A DNA stretch of 64,000 nt from Cephalotus follicularis. Lineage: Eukaryota; Streptophyta; Magnoliopsida; Oxalidales; Cephalotaceae. This document shows, in pieces, positions 22,479 to 33,960 of this stretch. Each line of letters begins with the position of its first letter. The first letter of the stretch is position 1. The notes beneath the pieces are model-generated. The model ran no database searches. It was not told where the DNA came from and was given only the letters and a program-made list of their open reading frames with translations. Position numbers and translations under genes: made by a program. Location of the stretch: assembly GCA_001972305.1 (NCBI GenBank), contig BDDD01001473.1:232822-296821 (forward strand), read 5' to 3'.

Positions 22479-23952
22479 GTTAATATGTCTTAGAGACATT
22501 GTGGATTTGAGTTATGTGTATGGCTAGCATGAATCATGATTTTTAGTATACTGGTACCGGTTTTGTCTTGTCGTTCTACTTGTAATCTGTTTGGTACATG
22601 AGGCAATTGAAGTAATGAGATGTCTGGATTTTAATTGAGTTTATGAGGTTTAATATGTGACGAGCCTTGTTAATTAACCCGTATATGATCCGCCGAATAC
22701 AGATCTTTCAGTTCATGTATCCCTAATATGATCAATAAACACGTTTGCAAGATATGGTATGTGCGGATTTGCTGAAAGAGTAGGAATGAATGTGAATATT
22801 TTAAAGGATAGCCAATGTTCCGTCATATCTTCTCTTCTATCATTTGAATATTGATGAGCCGTAGAGGTGATCGTGACAAGATCAGAGACCAACATCAGCT
22901 GTCTACTAGATTGCAATTCAATAATGATTATTTGATAGAAGATACTTTTTAACAGTTGATTTAAGTTTTTATTGTGTAGCCTTTGGGATTCAAATTGTTT
23001 TCTCCGTCCTTAATTACGTTCTTCAAATCATTAGGAGAGGAACGGAATCTATGAGTTTTATGTTAATACCTTGTCAAATCAATGATTTACTGTTTGGAAT
23101 TTCTGTATCTTACTTGGGATTTGATAAAAAATTATTAGTGTTGTAATCCAAGTTTCAAATTTATTTCATGGAAATTGGCTTATGCACTCAAAAAAGTATA
23201 ATATTAATTATATCAACCATAATTCTATGCGATAATAGTATTATACTAAGAACTTTTAGTAATGTTATTAATCACAAGTGATACGGTAAATTTATTTTGT
23301 CTTTTTTTTATGTTCTTTTATGTTATCAAATATAGGGAATAAATAGTTGCACTTCGTTGGATTTTTCTTTTTATTTAAGTTTTACATGACAAGCACAACT
23401 CATAAATATTCAATGTTGACAAAATGAGACTGGACGTGGAACCGTAAAGCTCAAAGGTTCAAATATTCGAATTTTAAGCGGAGTTAAACCATAAACTTAA
23501 ATAAATATATATTTTACAGTAAATATTACATAAAATTCATAACATTAATATATTAACGGTATAATATTTCATAAAATAATAATGTTGTTCGTATTTATAT
23601 GGAATATCGATAATATAATTAAAAAATAATATTATTTTGGTTGATATAAATACAAAACTTCAAATCTGCATCATAGTATTACTTAAAACCAAAAACTTTT
23701 TTTTTTTCAAAAACTGGTTCTAACCAATTCTTACGGGTGTTATCCAATTTAAACCGGTTTTGATCAAAAACAATTTTAAGGTGTAACCGGTCTGGTCTCA
23801 CGGTCGGTTCCCGGTTTTTCCTGTTCGACTGTCGGATCCGATTCAGTTTTAACAATATTATAAATATCGTGGAAGTAATGATAATTTATACAGAGAGTAT
23901 TGCCTAAAAATTCTTATTTATTTTCAAGGTGACATTAGTTGGAAATTTAAAT
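22479..23952. other. Downstream region of the L24 gene, AT-rich
   Basis: The 3' UTR probably ends within the first few hundred bases; ATCAATAAA at 22731 is a possible poly(A) signal. 23690-23860 is rich in AACCGGT/CGGTTC variants and is probably a transposon remnant. Otherwise no feature is supported. Confidence 0.5.
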
Positions 23953-24192
23953 GGTATTTAAACTCGATAACACTTAAACCCCTGTATTTTCAAATATTAC
24001 ATATACCCATTAGCTTGCAATTTATGCTTATAATAAAGGGGGTTAATCCTTAAACAGAGTCAAACCTGAGGGGGTTAATCGTTAAACGGACTCAAACTTG
24101 AGGGGGTTAATGGTCGAACGGACTCAAACATGAGGGGTTTTTGTAATATTTGAAAATAGAGGAGTATAGTGTTAACGAGTCTAAACCTCATG
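23953..24192. mobile_element. Small inverted-repeat element (MITE)
   Basis: Arms of about 48 bp at 23953-24000 and 24143-24192 are inverted repeats sharing TATTTTCAAATATTAC exactly. The centre holds three 32-bp tandem units starting at 24038, 24070 and 24102 (GGGGGTTAATCGTTAAACGG type). No clear target duplication. Confidence 0.7.
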
Positions 24193-25000
24193 GGAGTTTT
24201 TACATTTTACCCAAATCTAAATGCATCTACCACACTCTCCAAGTAATAAAGAGAAATTAACCTAACCAGAGTAACAAAAATTTTATAAGTCAAACGTAAA
24301 GCAGTATAATATACCTTTTTTTTACTCAATGAATACATTTATATTATGACATAATCCTGCACTTTTTTAATTTCTTTTTTCCAATCCCAAGTGCAGGGAT
24401 AATTTTTCAAGAGAATTAAACTCCCATTGTTTCACTACTAAATTTATTAACATATAAGAAGTTATAAACTTATGAATAATGTTTGGCTCCACATTGGTAT
24501 GATCTATTAATATTTAGTTTATTTATGATTTATATTTTATCATTTTAATTATTGAATTTTAGGTTTTATATATGTAAATCATTTATACAAATTTACAAAT
24601 CAATTCGATACTATATATATATATATCCCATTTTATACATGATAATTTAACGGTTAAATGAATCTTTCTTACAAATTCATATAACATTGAAATTATTATG
24701 TATAAATATAATAGTTAAAGATATTCAATATGTATTACTAGATAGGTCTTAAAATCAGTTAGATTTATAAAAATAAAAGTTACAGATCTATGAAATATTT
24801 GTAAGTAAGAATAATATTCTTTTACGCTAGTGTAACGGTAAATATTGTTATAAAGTTATTACCAAACCAATTTATCCTCCCAACTTATAGTAAGTATATC
24901 GGTTGCCTCCCAGATATCAAAACGACTAAATCAAAGAACTGGACTACCAATTTTTATTCAATTGAGGACTTAACGTGACAAAATAATTAATAGTCATTTG
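24193..25000. other. AT-rich intergenic stretch, nothing recognised
   Basis: About 800 bp of AT-rich sequence with a short TA run near 24614. No gene or repeat supported. Confidence 0.5.
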
Positions 25001-25007
25001 CCTCCAT

Positions 25008-26720
25008 GTGAATGGGTCATCTTGTCAACAAGGAGCTGGAGCTGGTCTTATCCTTGCAGCCCTAGACGGTTGGTCCCTGGAATATGCTATGAGATTCTCC
25101 TTCCCAACAAAAAACAATGAACCCGAATATGAAGCACTGATGTCGAGTCTCCAATTAGCAAGGAACTTACAGGTGCAGAACTTGGTATATACAGACTCTT
25201 AACTAGTTGCCAATCAAGTAGGGGGAACATTCGAAGCCAAGGATCCCGCCATGGCCTTCAACCTGTGAGAGGTCAGTTTGCTCAAGGACAAATTCCTTCA
25301 TCTTGATGTAGTTCAGATCTGGAGGGAAGAGAATGCAAAAACTGATGCCTTATCCAAATTGGCCACCTCGGATAACTGGGAAGCTAACAAAATCGTTTTT
25401 CTTGAGACCTTGAATAGGCCAAGTCTCTCGGAACCCAAACAGATTAAGCAGATCGAAGTGGAACCAAGTTGGATAGACCTGATCCTAGCGTGGCTAAAGG
25501 ATAGACTCTTTCCTGAATAGTCCTCAGAGGCTAGAAAAATCAGATATCGAGCCCTCTGATATCTCATCAAGGATGGTTAGCTATATAAGAGATCTTACAC
25601 CCACCAGTTCCTCAAATATCTAAGACTTTCGGAAGCCAATTATGTTATGGAAGAGATGCATGAAGGGCCTGCAACAACCATGAAGGGGGAAGAGTTGCGG
25701 CGCAAAAGGTGTTAAGACAAGGGTATTATTGGCCCAAGATAGTCTCAGATGCCATTGAGTTGATAAGGAGGTGTGATAAATGTCAAAAATTTGCTTCAAT
25801 ACCTAATCAACCAGTAGTGGAGCTTACTTCGATCATCTCTCCTTGGCCTTTTGCTCAATGGGAAGTTGATATCCTCGGCCCCTTTCCCCCAGCAAGGGGT
25901 CAAAGAAAATTAATTTGGTGGAAGTTGATTGCTTCACAAAACATGTAGAATTCAAAGCGCTTGCGAAGATCATCGAGTCTAAAGTTGAAGCACTTGCGAA
26001 AAATCACCGAGTCTAACACTTGGCAGTTCCTATGGAAGAATTTTATATGCCAATTTGGAGTTTCCCAAGTGTTGATACCTGATAATGGGACTCAGTTTGA
26101 CAGTTATAAGTTCTGAGAGTTTTGTGAAGAGATGGGGATCCACCACAAGACTATCTCGGTTACCTACCCTCAAACGAATAGGCAAACAGAGATGATCAGT
26201 TGAGTAATCTTGTGGGCTCTGAAGAAGATATTAGAAGGGGCAAATGGCCTCTAGGCCGAAGAATTACCTTCGATATTATGGGGGTACCGGAGCATGCCAA
26301 CATCCTTTCTCTTTACTTACAGCACCGAGGTGGTCACATTGGTAGAGATGGGAGTACTAACCCTCCAAGTTGAATATTATGGTAAAGAGCATACTGAAGA
26401 AGGGCTCAGAGCAAACCTGGACCTCTTAGAAGAACGTCAAGATCAAGTTGTAGTGAAAATAATGTCCCATAAGCTCAAAACTCATCGTTATTACAATTAA
26501 AGGGTCAAAGAAAGAGAGTTTAGGGTCAAAGACCTGGTGTTAAGAAAAACCTCGGTATCAAAGCCTGAGTTAGCTAGGGAGAAGTTGGCTCCCAATTGGG
26601 AAGGCCCATATGTAGTTAGCGAAGTATTGGGAAAAGGGGCTTAGGTTGAAAGATCTGGAAGGGAGAGAGATACCGAGGACTTGGAACTCGGTAAACCTCA
26701 AGAAGTACTATCAGTAAGAT
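25008..26720 (+). pseudogene. Decayed Gypsy pol (Tat lineage): RNase H and integrase
   Basis: 25008-25520 shows an RNase H with GAGAGLILAALDGWSLEYAM and NNEPEYEALMSSLQLARNLQ. It is of the archaeal-like type carried as an extra domain by Tat elements. 25709-25948 shows the integrase HHCC finger (RRCDKCQKFAS) and the start of the catalytic core (WPFAQWEVDILGPFPPARGQ). 26030-26720 keeps scattered integrase C-terminal blocks (PDNGTQFD, LDLLEERQDQ). Many stops and frameshifts interrupt it, for example TAA at 25200-25202. RT and gag are not in the window. Confidence 0.85.
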
Positions 26721-27382
26721 CTTTCAACCTAGGCAGAATTTGTAATTTTGTTTCATGAATAAAAGTTATCCAAGGCTTATTAGTTTTCAAAGTTGTTGTG
26801 ATTTGTATTAAGCATACCACTCCAAAGAAACGCAAGGATACAATCTTCGAATATCTCCTTCCTCGATTGGCAAGCCAAAATCCAAAAGCTGGATAGGCAA
26901 CCAAAAAACTGATAAAATCGGGGACAATCATCATGGTAAAATATTCACGACAATGGTATACAAAAATGGAGGCCTCCATCTATTTTCTCGATTGATGAGC
27001 CAAAGTCCAAAAGCTGTATCAACAGTCCAAAAATTGAGCTAAATCAGGGATAATCACCTTCCCTCCTCCTGGTAAAATTCATACATTCAAACCGAATAAT
27101 AAAAGTAATGAATTAAAACAAGCAAGAACTTCATTAAATATTCGAGAAAATTACAGCTCAAAAATACAACTACAAAGGTTCCCTACAAATCTACATGGAA
27201 TCTTTTGGCCAAGGCGAGGACTTGGGCTCTACAAAAGTTTTCAAACTCATTTAAAAGTTCCTCAGGGTCCAGTCGGGGACAGAGCCCCCTTAACTTCATT
27301 TTTAGCTTCTAAATCTCCTCACTAAAGTCCCTAGCCTGAAGGATGTCAACCCTTTTCCTCAAATAGTTTAACTCCTCAGTGG
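26721..27382. repeat. Tat element 3' region with tandem repeats
   Basis: A segment with AGCCAAAATCCAAAAGCTG is repeated at about 26872 and 26998 in units of roughly 125 bp. Tandem repeats in the 3' untranslated region are known from Tat/Ogre-type elements. No sense coding is seen. Confidence 0.55.
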
Positions 27383-27631
27383 CTATCTTATAAGCCTGGG
27401 AACGCTTACGGGCCGCCCCAAGTTATTCCTCTTGAAGGGTGATGATCTCATGGACCTATCGAGCAACTTGTCTCGGCTCCTCACTTGCTTGCGAGAGAAG
27501 ACGAGGTCTTCCCTAATTCTTTCGAGCTCCCGAGATGTCGACAAATGCAATTCCTTCAAGTGTTCAAGCTCTTTTTCTAGAAGTTGAAGAGGCCATCGTT
27601 GGAGTGCAAGATAGAGGACATCATTTTGCAA
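27383..27631 (-). CDS. Antisense coiled-coil ORF behind Tat pol, possible accessory gene
   Basis: 82 codons from ATG 27631. The middle is a likely coiled coil (LLEKELEHLKELHLSTSREL continuing ERIREDLVF), and the C-terminus is basic. About 78 bases upstream on the same strand is a TATA box (27709-27717), so promoter, short leader and ORF are in plausible register. Some Tat-lineage Gypsy elements carry an extra antisense ORF between pol and the 3' LTR, and this one sits in that place. The function is unknown. It could also be a fragment of a longer protein, since the end looks arbitrary. Confidence 0.45.
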   Translation of the reverse strand: MQNDVLYLALQRWPLQLLEKELEHLKELHLSTSRELERIREDLVFSRKQVRSRDKLLDRSMRSSPFKRNNLGRPVSVPRLIR

Positions 27632-27708
27632 AGGAAAATGCTAGAGAGAGAAGCTCTGAAGTTAGAGAGAAGAGGGCAAGGTGAAGATAACCCAAGCAAA
27701 GCCAATGT

Positions 27709-27717
27709 TATATATAG
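27709..27717 (-). promoter_or_regulatory. TATA box for the antisense ORF
   Basis: CTATATATAAC on the minus strand, about 80 bases before the ATG at 27631. Prediction from motif and spacing only. Confidence 0.45.
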
Positions 27718-28049
27718 GATGAAGGTCCCTCGAATGACAAGGACCATTTAATAAAGACTCTTTGCCTTCCCGAGGAAAATTGAATAAAAACTCTTGGAAT
27801 CCCCAAGGAATCCTGAATGAGGAAACTAGTGGAAACCAAGGTCTTGTTGGGGATTGATGAACTTGGAAGACACCGGTGTAACGCCCGGGATTTTCACATA
27901 ATGTGATATTTTAATTCCAATGTAATTTAATTATGAATTTAATGAGAATGGTGGAATTTCTGACTTTGATGATATTTTCATTGAGGAAAAATACTAAGGA
28001 TGTTAATTGAACTAAACGACACTGTTTTGAGCCAAAACCATTAACGGCT

Positions 28050-29440
28050 TAAGGTAAGCGTCGACGCCTAAGCAATGGAAACACACGCCAAGCACAAACG
28101 CATATAAGCGTCGATGCCAAAGAAAAACGTCAACGCCATTGCATGAAATGGTTAAAGCATCGACGCTGCATTCAAACCGGCGACGCTTTGTATGCTGGTA
28201 AGTGTGTGATACCTTTTGATTGACACTGCAAGGTAGCGTTTAATCAGTATGGACTGTGGCATGCTCAAAGAGAAACATGGCAAGGACACAAAAATGTGTC
28301 CTCAGCCATTTGCATGCAAGGGAGATGCGTCTCCATCACCTACAACATGCAGAAAACAAAGGAAAAGAACAAAAATAGTGAAAGAAGGAAAAGAACACTT
28401 GTGTGTGTGCATGCAAGGCAGAGAGGGAGAGGGAGAGGGAACCATCTACATAAAAGCACCTCATTCTTCACCTCTCTCCCGTTCAAACACCTTAGAAAGA
28501 AGAAGACAGTGAGTTAAAGAGAAAACCAGAGAGAAAAGAAGGAGATAGAAAGGGAGCCAAACCTTCACTGTTGAACAAAAGTTGGAGCCCGTGGGTTGTT
28601 GTTGCTGGACTAAGCTTGAGGCTGCTGCTACCGGATTGTGGAACTCAAAGAGGTGGACTTACAGTTCCTAACATAGAACTAGAGGTAGGGGAATTATACA
28701 TGCAACTTTGAGTTTAATGATAGTGTTTTGGTCATTGAATGAAATGCACGACTGTTTTTAGATGATTGAACTGTTGATTGAGTTACATGGCTCCTGTTAA
28801 TTGTTATTGTCTATGCATGTTGCATATTAAGCGAGTATCGAGGCTGGATTGCATGATTGTTGAGTTGTATCTTCCCCTGGCTATTGACATGGTGAAAACT
28901 ATTGTACTGGACTGCATAACCGTCGACGCTCATGAAGGAAGCATCGACACTTTGATGTGTTAAAACTGTGACAGGAACTGTTTGTTCGTATGATGAAGTC
29001 GTGGTTGTTTTGGTTGAGGATTGTTCTTGTAGTTGTATAAACTGTGAATTTGTTATGCATGCTATATCCTGCGGAAAAATGTAATGGATTACATGCATGT
29101 TTGGGGGTGATTTCCCCCTTGGTTTTTGAGACTGTCGAAGAAGATGAGTGTCTGATATCACCTAACCATCGACGCTTACAAGAAAGCGTCAATGCCTAAA
29201 GGATTATTGGGCTTAGAAATCGGACGCGTGGGGCATCGATGCTAAGGTTCCTACCTTAAGCGTCGAAGCCATCGAGATAAACGTCGACGCTCAAGGATCC
29301 TAGCCTAGAGGCGTCGATGCTAATGACAAGGATCGATGTGAAGGTTACTGTGTTAAACGCTGACGCCTGGAATGGTAGCGTCGACGCTTAGAGGACATAA
29401 GCGTCGACGCCCAGGGATAAACGTCGACGCTCAAACCCCT
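28050..29440. repeat. GCGTCGACGC palindrome array in the LTR
   Basis: Roughly twenty copies of GCGTCGACGC or near variants (GCGTCGATGC, GTCAACGC, ATCGACGC), often paired 15-25 bp apart, in two blocks (28050-28190 and 28920-29430). Confidence 0.8.
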
Positions 29441-29769
29441 TGTTTTGAGTAATTTTGTTTAGATCGTGTATGTTGATCCCCAAACGACCCTGGATGCATT
29501 TGAGCATATGTTTGTATTGTATATTGTACTATTAACTGAATTGTGAACCGAATCATGACTGTTTTCTAAAGTGTTTTATCATTTTAGAAGTTCATACATG
29601 GTTTTAAACAAATCATTATTTTGCATGAAAATTTATGTTTGACAAATATATATTTTCGGAAGATTGAGAAAAGGGTTTCCAAATATTGTCAACCGTCTAA
29701 GTGATGGCTTGTACATCGAAATTACTGTTTCAAGTGTTTATAACTTATAAATTACTTGAGTTGACTGTT

Positions 29770-29945
29770 GAATGTGGTTGCTACTGTTGCCGCTAGCGGG
29801 GTCTTATTGTTACTTAGCCACCGTGCTATGTATCGTGATTGCTATTGTTGCCGTTAGTGGGGTACTGTTGGTACTTAGCCGCAGTGCTAGTATCGTTATT
29901 GGGTCATGACTATTGTTACTTGCTGCCGTGCTAGTAACGTGGACG
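29770..29945 (+). repeat. Short tandem array in the LTR
   Basis: About three units of about 60 bp sharing TTGTTACTTAGCC(G/A)C and GTGCTAGTAtCGT. Confidence 0.6.
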
Positions 29946-30486
29946 TTGTTTGTATTGAGTGTGATTGAGTATATATATATCATTTCATGACATTCACTAT
30001 AGTTACCCTCGAAGTGCATTTATAACTTCTCTAATTAGCCGAGTGAGGACAAAGGCTAACAGCTTACAATTTTAGATTGATGGAGTGAGTTTTGATATGG
30101 AGCACGCTTGGAGACCTGAAGAGAAGACTGAGATGTTCTCTCTTATGTTTTACATTCGGATAATGGATAATGCTTTATTGTATTTGGGATTACTATACTG
30201 ATGGATAATATGTTTATCATGACTGATGGATAATGTATCTTGAATTGAATATTGATCATGCTCCGTTTGTGGGCAATTTGACAATGATCTATTTATATTG
30301 TCAAATGATTAGTGACATGTGGTATGGGACGCATGTTACGGTTTAATTCGGCTTATTATTTGAATGCTTCCGCAAGATATAAATTGTTTGGAAAGTTTTT
30401 ATTTTTCCGTATAATTATATAAGCCGGATATTATGTTAAATTGCCATGACCTGAAATGTTGTGATAGAAACGGGGTGTGACAATAG

Positions 30487-30498
30487 TGGTATCAGAGC
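30487..30498 (+). other. Primer binding site (tRNA-iMet) of the second Gypsy element
   Basis: TGGTATCAGAGC, four bases after the LTR end. Confidence 0.9.
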
Positions 30499-30596
30499 AT
30501 ATTTCATATATGCTTAGTTTGGATAAGTTCCTTGGCAATTAATGAATTGTTTCCTTGAGATGATTACTAATAACATATTTCCTTATAGGAAACAAT

Positions 30597-31097
30597 ATGG
30601 ACAGAAGGGCAAGGCACGTAAGACCTCGAGCTATTGAGGATAACGTTCCTCAGGAAGCAAATGAAGGAAGGGATCAAGTGGACCGCATAAACGAATATTT
30701 TCAGCAGCAGATGGCTGCTAGCACGGTTCATATGGAAGAGATGCGGTGGTTATACACGAAACATATAACTGACTATTTCCAGCAGCAGATGGCTGCTAAT
30801 ACGGCTCACTTAGAGGAAATGCGGCAGTTGTGTGTTCAAACCCAATAAGCTAAATGGACTAGGCCAGCTCTGTCAGAGTGGGAAGATGGTGACTCTTCAA
30901 CCAAGTCATCAAGGAACCGATCTCAGCAAGCATCCACTAAAGGGACTCCGGGTCAAGGGAGTGGGGCGAGAAAGGAGATTTGTCTTCACTGTGGGCGTAA
31001 GAGCCATCAACCGGAGGATTGCTGGTGGAAGAATGGGTTATGCACGAAGTGTGGGGCATCTAGCCATAGGAGGAAAGATTGTACGAGGGGTTTGATT
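30597..31097 (+). pseudogene. Gypsy gag, 5' part, with two zinc knuckles
   Basis: Starts MDRRARHVRPRAIEDNVPQE, 98 bases after the PBS. It contains two similar repeats (EYFQQQMAASTVHMEEMRW and DYFQQQMAANTAHLEEMRQL) and then TAA at 30846-30848. The nucleocapsid follows with two CCHC knuckles (CLHCGRKSHQPEDC and CTKCGASSHRRKDC) in a shifted frame. The capsid body expected between them is missing, so this is an internally deleted gag. It is split at 31097 by a solo LTR and resumes at 33819. Confidence 0.75.
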
Positions 31098-33813
31098 GTA
31101 ACGACCCAGGTCCAATTTTGGTATTTGGACCTTTTGTTTTGGGCCTTAAAATTTTTCTTTTGGATAAGGGAAGTTTGGGCCTTGGTTTGATCGAGGGCTA
31201 GTTTTTTTTTTTTGGCTTGGTTTTGCTGATGCCTTATGCATTTTGGCGCGTTGGTGTTGAGTGGCGAAAGTGTGTGGTTGTGTGCACATGGGTGTGGAAG
31301 GTTGTGTAAGGGACATGCAGTGATCCATCTTTTCAAGCACACAACATTCACATCAAGGACCTGTTGTATTAGTGGTTGGTGCCAGAAGTGAGTAATTGAG
31401 AGAAGTGTGTAAGTTCTCTTTGCCTTCCTTCTTTCTTTCTGAAGTTTCCTTTGGAGAAGACGAGTGTTGCTTGAAAATCTTGGACCTGGAGTTCGTAGAG
31501 GTGAGCTCTTCCTTCTTCGTCTTCTTTCCTCTGTTTGTTTGGAAATGTGCGTGCCAAACCTCCCATTTACGGTGGAGTCGGAGATGGTGACGGTGATCGT
31601 GATGCTCCATGGTGGAATGTTGAGCGTTGTGGATGGTCAGGATGACTATCCGAGGAGACGATCATGCATTGAAGGTTACATGCATGTTTTCTCTCTATTT
31701 TTGTTGCAGACTGTGCTAAGTCTATGTTCTTTGTACTTGTAGCCGAGGAACCGAGCGTTGATCCTGAGCTATAGGAGCTGTGCGGAGGTGTGGATAAGTG
31801 GTGAGTGGGACATTCCTTCTTTTTATCTTGAAACAGTTGAGAGTCTTAAGCTTATTATGTGTTCTCAGGTTTTATGTTATTTCCTTCCATGGTGTCCTTG
31901 TTCCGGGAGTTATTTTCTTCCTTGTTTTGACATATTATTTCAATTGATGTTGATTTATGAGTTGGTGAGCTCGAGGTTCTGGGTGATATTTTCCCTTGTT
32001 ATATCCTGATTATGTATATATGTGTCATAACTCTTTTGACACCATGTGTTGTTGGTTTTGGATACTAGATACTGGGGACTATGGTGATCGATAGGACATT
32101 TGCTATGGGATTCCCGACGAAGGATGGTCTGGGTGGTGATTCGCTGACCTACCTGTCGAAGTTCTCATACATTATTGCCGACGAGGGTGGTGCCTTGCCG
32201 TGATTCGCTGGACCCTCAGTTGATGTTCGTGATCTTCTAGTCTCCCAGGGGATGGGTTCGACACTGATCAGTCGGCACCTCTGGTGGAAGGCCAAGACTT
32301 GTGGCTCTCTGTATCGATACATGGCAGGTGGTGCACTCCCTGCAAGCCTATGATCTTCTTCTCCAGTCAGGGACTATCGAGATATGCTGCCGTGAAACTC
32401 GGCGCCAGCAGATGTATGGAATGGCCGAGGTGGGTTTGGTAATGTGGCAGGTACCAGTATTCCTCTGATCAATTGATCCCTGGAGTTTTGATCCTCTTGT
32501 TGGGTCCTCAGGAAATTGGGTATGAACACTTTGCTTACTTTTACCTATCATACTATTGTTTCACAGCATTGTTGATATACGTATCTTTTGCTATTTTATA
32601 TATACTCCAAGTTGTCTTTGATTCTTGTTGAGTGTCCTCGAGTGGTGAGCCGAGGTGAGCTTGTTGGCCAGTTGGGCATAACCTTTTGCTCACCGTCCAG
32701 TGTCATCGGGCGCTATGCAATGCTTTCTTTCCCCTCTCACTAGTCTTTGGAGTAATCCCCTCACAGGTTGTTGTTTTGCAGTCGAGGAAGCAGGTGAAGT
32801 TCTTCCCACGTCGGACCACGTTAAGGACTCATTGCGAGGTAGACCGAGGAGTTTGCTCTTCCCCTGGCCCTCTCTGCTAGTTCCCTTCATGCATTGGAGA
32901 CATACTTTGGAGTTATGTTTTTGGGATGTTATTCTTTTGTAAACAATCATGTACATGAACCTTTGGAGAATATTGATGTATGATTCCTTTTTATGATATG
33001 GTGATTTGTTTACCTTTCTCCCCGAGGATCTTTTATCCTTGATGATGCTTGATGTTTAGGTTGTGTAGACCTTAGTGCTGAGCTCCTGAGGTGAGACGTG
33101 GATGTATGATGTGTTTGGAGATAGTGGTTGGGCTCCGTTGACCTTAGATTTGACCTAGGTGCCCGACAGGTTTCCTCGGCTGGAAGCCAGACCATCTTGG
33201 TCGTAACCGAGCATGTCCCTGGTCCTAGGGAGGTAGTAGCCAGACCACTAGGCTGGTCGGCAGTCCTCGGATATGAGGTTTGCCTGATACCTTTGGTGAG
33301 TCCCTGGGACATGGGTGCGTCCCTGGGCATTTGGTGTGTGTGTCCTCGGACTTGAGCAAGTCCTCGGACATTATGGCGTACTCTTGGATCTTGGTGCGTC
33401 TTCGGGCATTTTGGTTCCTTGGGTATCCGCAGACGCTTAGTTCGTGTTGAGGCCCAAGTGCTTGGGAGTTTGTTGTCGAGATGAGGAGTTGTAGCGTTTG
33501 GCTCCTCAGGCTTTTTGTTGACCTTGGTGGTTGAGTGAGCACGTGCAGGGCGCATGTGGGTTCTTCAGGCTTAAGTGAAATGGGGAGTTTCTGGTCCCCT
33601 GCAGTTCCCTTGAGTCCTCAGCCTTTTGTTTGGACACAGCATGGTATCGCGTGTTCCCTGCCATGGCGTTCCGGTCTGGCTCTTCTGTTTTAGACGCCTC
33701 GAGCGTTTGCTCGGCGCTTTTGTTGGATGGTTTTTCAGTTGGAGGGTTGTTGGCAGGTGTGCCATCCCCGGCAGAACTCGTGTCCCTGGGTGTTTTGGGA
33801 ACGGGTCCTGTTA
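31098..33813 (+). mobile_element. Solo LTR inserted in gag
   Basis: Starts TGTAACGACCCAGG and ends GGGTCCTGTTA. It is flanked by 5-bp duplications TTGAT (31093-31097 and 33814-33818). Removing it lets the gag frame continue sensibly across the site. About 2.7 kb with no internal coding region. It includes the layout CTCACTAGTCTTTGGAGT common in Gypsy LTRs and CCTCGGAC-like repeats at 33340-33420. The last bases (GTTA rather than a CA end) suggest a small loss at the 3' end. Long ORFs on its minus strand are not supported as genes. Confidence 0.75.
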
Positions 33814-33818
33814 TTGAT

Positions 33819-33960
33819 GACACCTGCTGGTGGTAGTAGTGCTGCGTCCGGACCTTCACTGAAGACGAATACCGGCAAGGGCATCATGGAAGGTAAGGTT
33901 TCACTCTTACTTCCAAAGTCTATTTTTGTTATTGGGAGTATGTTGTATTGTTATTAATCA
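33819..33960 (+). pseudogene. Gypsy gag, continuation after the solo LTR
   Basis: Continues the frame of the zinc-knuckle segment with TPAGGSSAASGPSLKTNTGK and about 25 further residues before a stop at 33955-33957. A serine- and glycine-rich linker after gag knuckles is usual. The protease that should follow is absent. Confidence 0.55.

Larger units (their letters stand above)
27877..30482 (+). repeat. Gypsy 5' LTR (second Gypsy family)
   Basis: 2606 bp starting TGTAACGCCCGGG and ending GGGGTGTGACA, directly before a tRNA-iMet PBS. It contains many dispersed GCGTCGACGC palindromes (28050-29440) and a short tandem array (29770-29945). It interrupts or abuts the remains of the Tat element. 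The bases before it are ACCGG (27872-27876). Since no 3' LTR is visible, no duplication could be tested. Confidence 0.88.

Noticed and set aside
28050-29440. CRISPR-like array of short repeats
   Set aside because: Spacing is irregular, repeats are palindromic variants within an LTR, and the context is a plant genome.
33010-33859. Minus-strand ORFs of 181 and 117 codons
   Set aside because: Low-complexity Thr/Ser/Pro/Arg translations of solo LTR sequence, with overlapping ORFs on the other strand.
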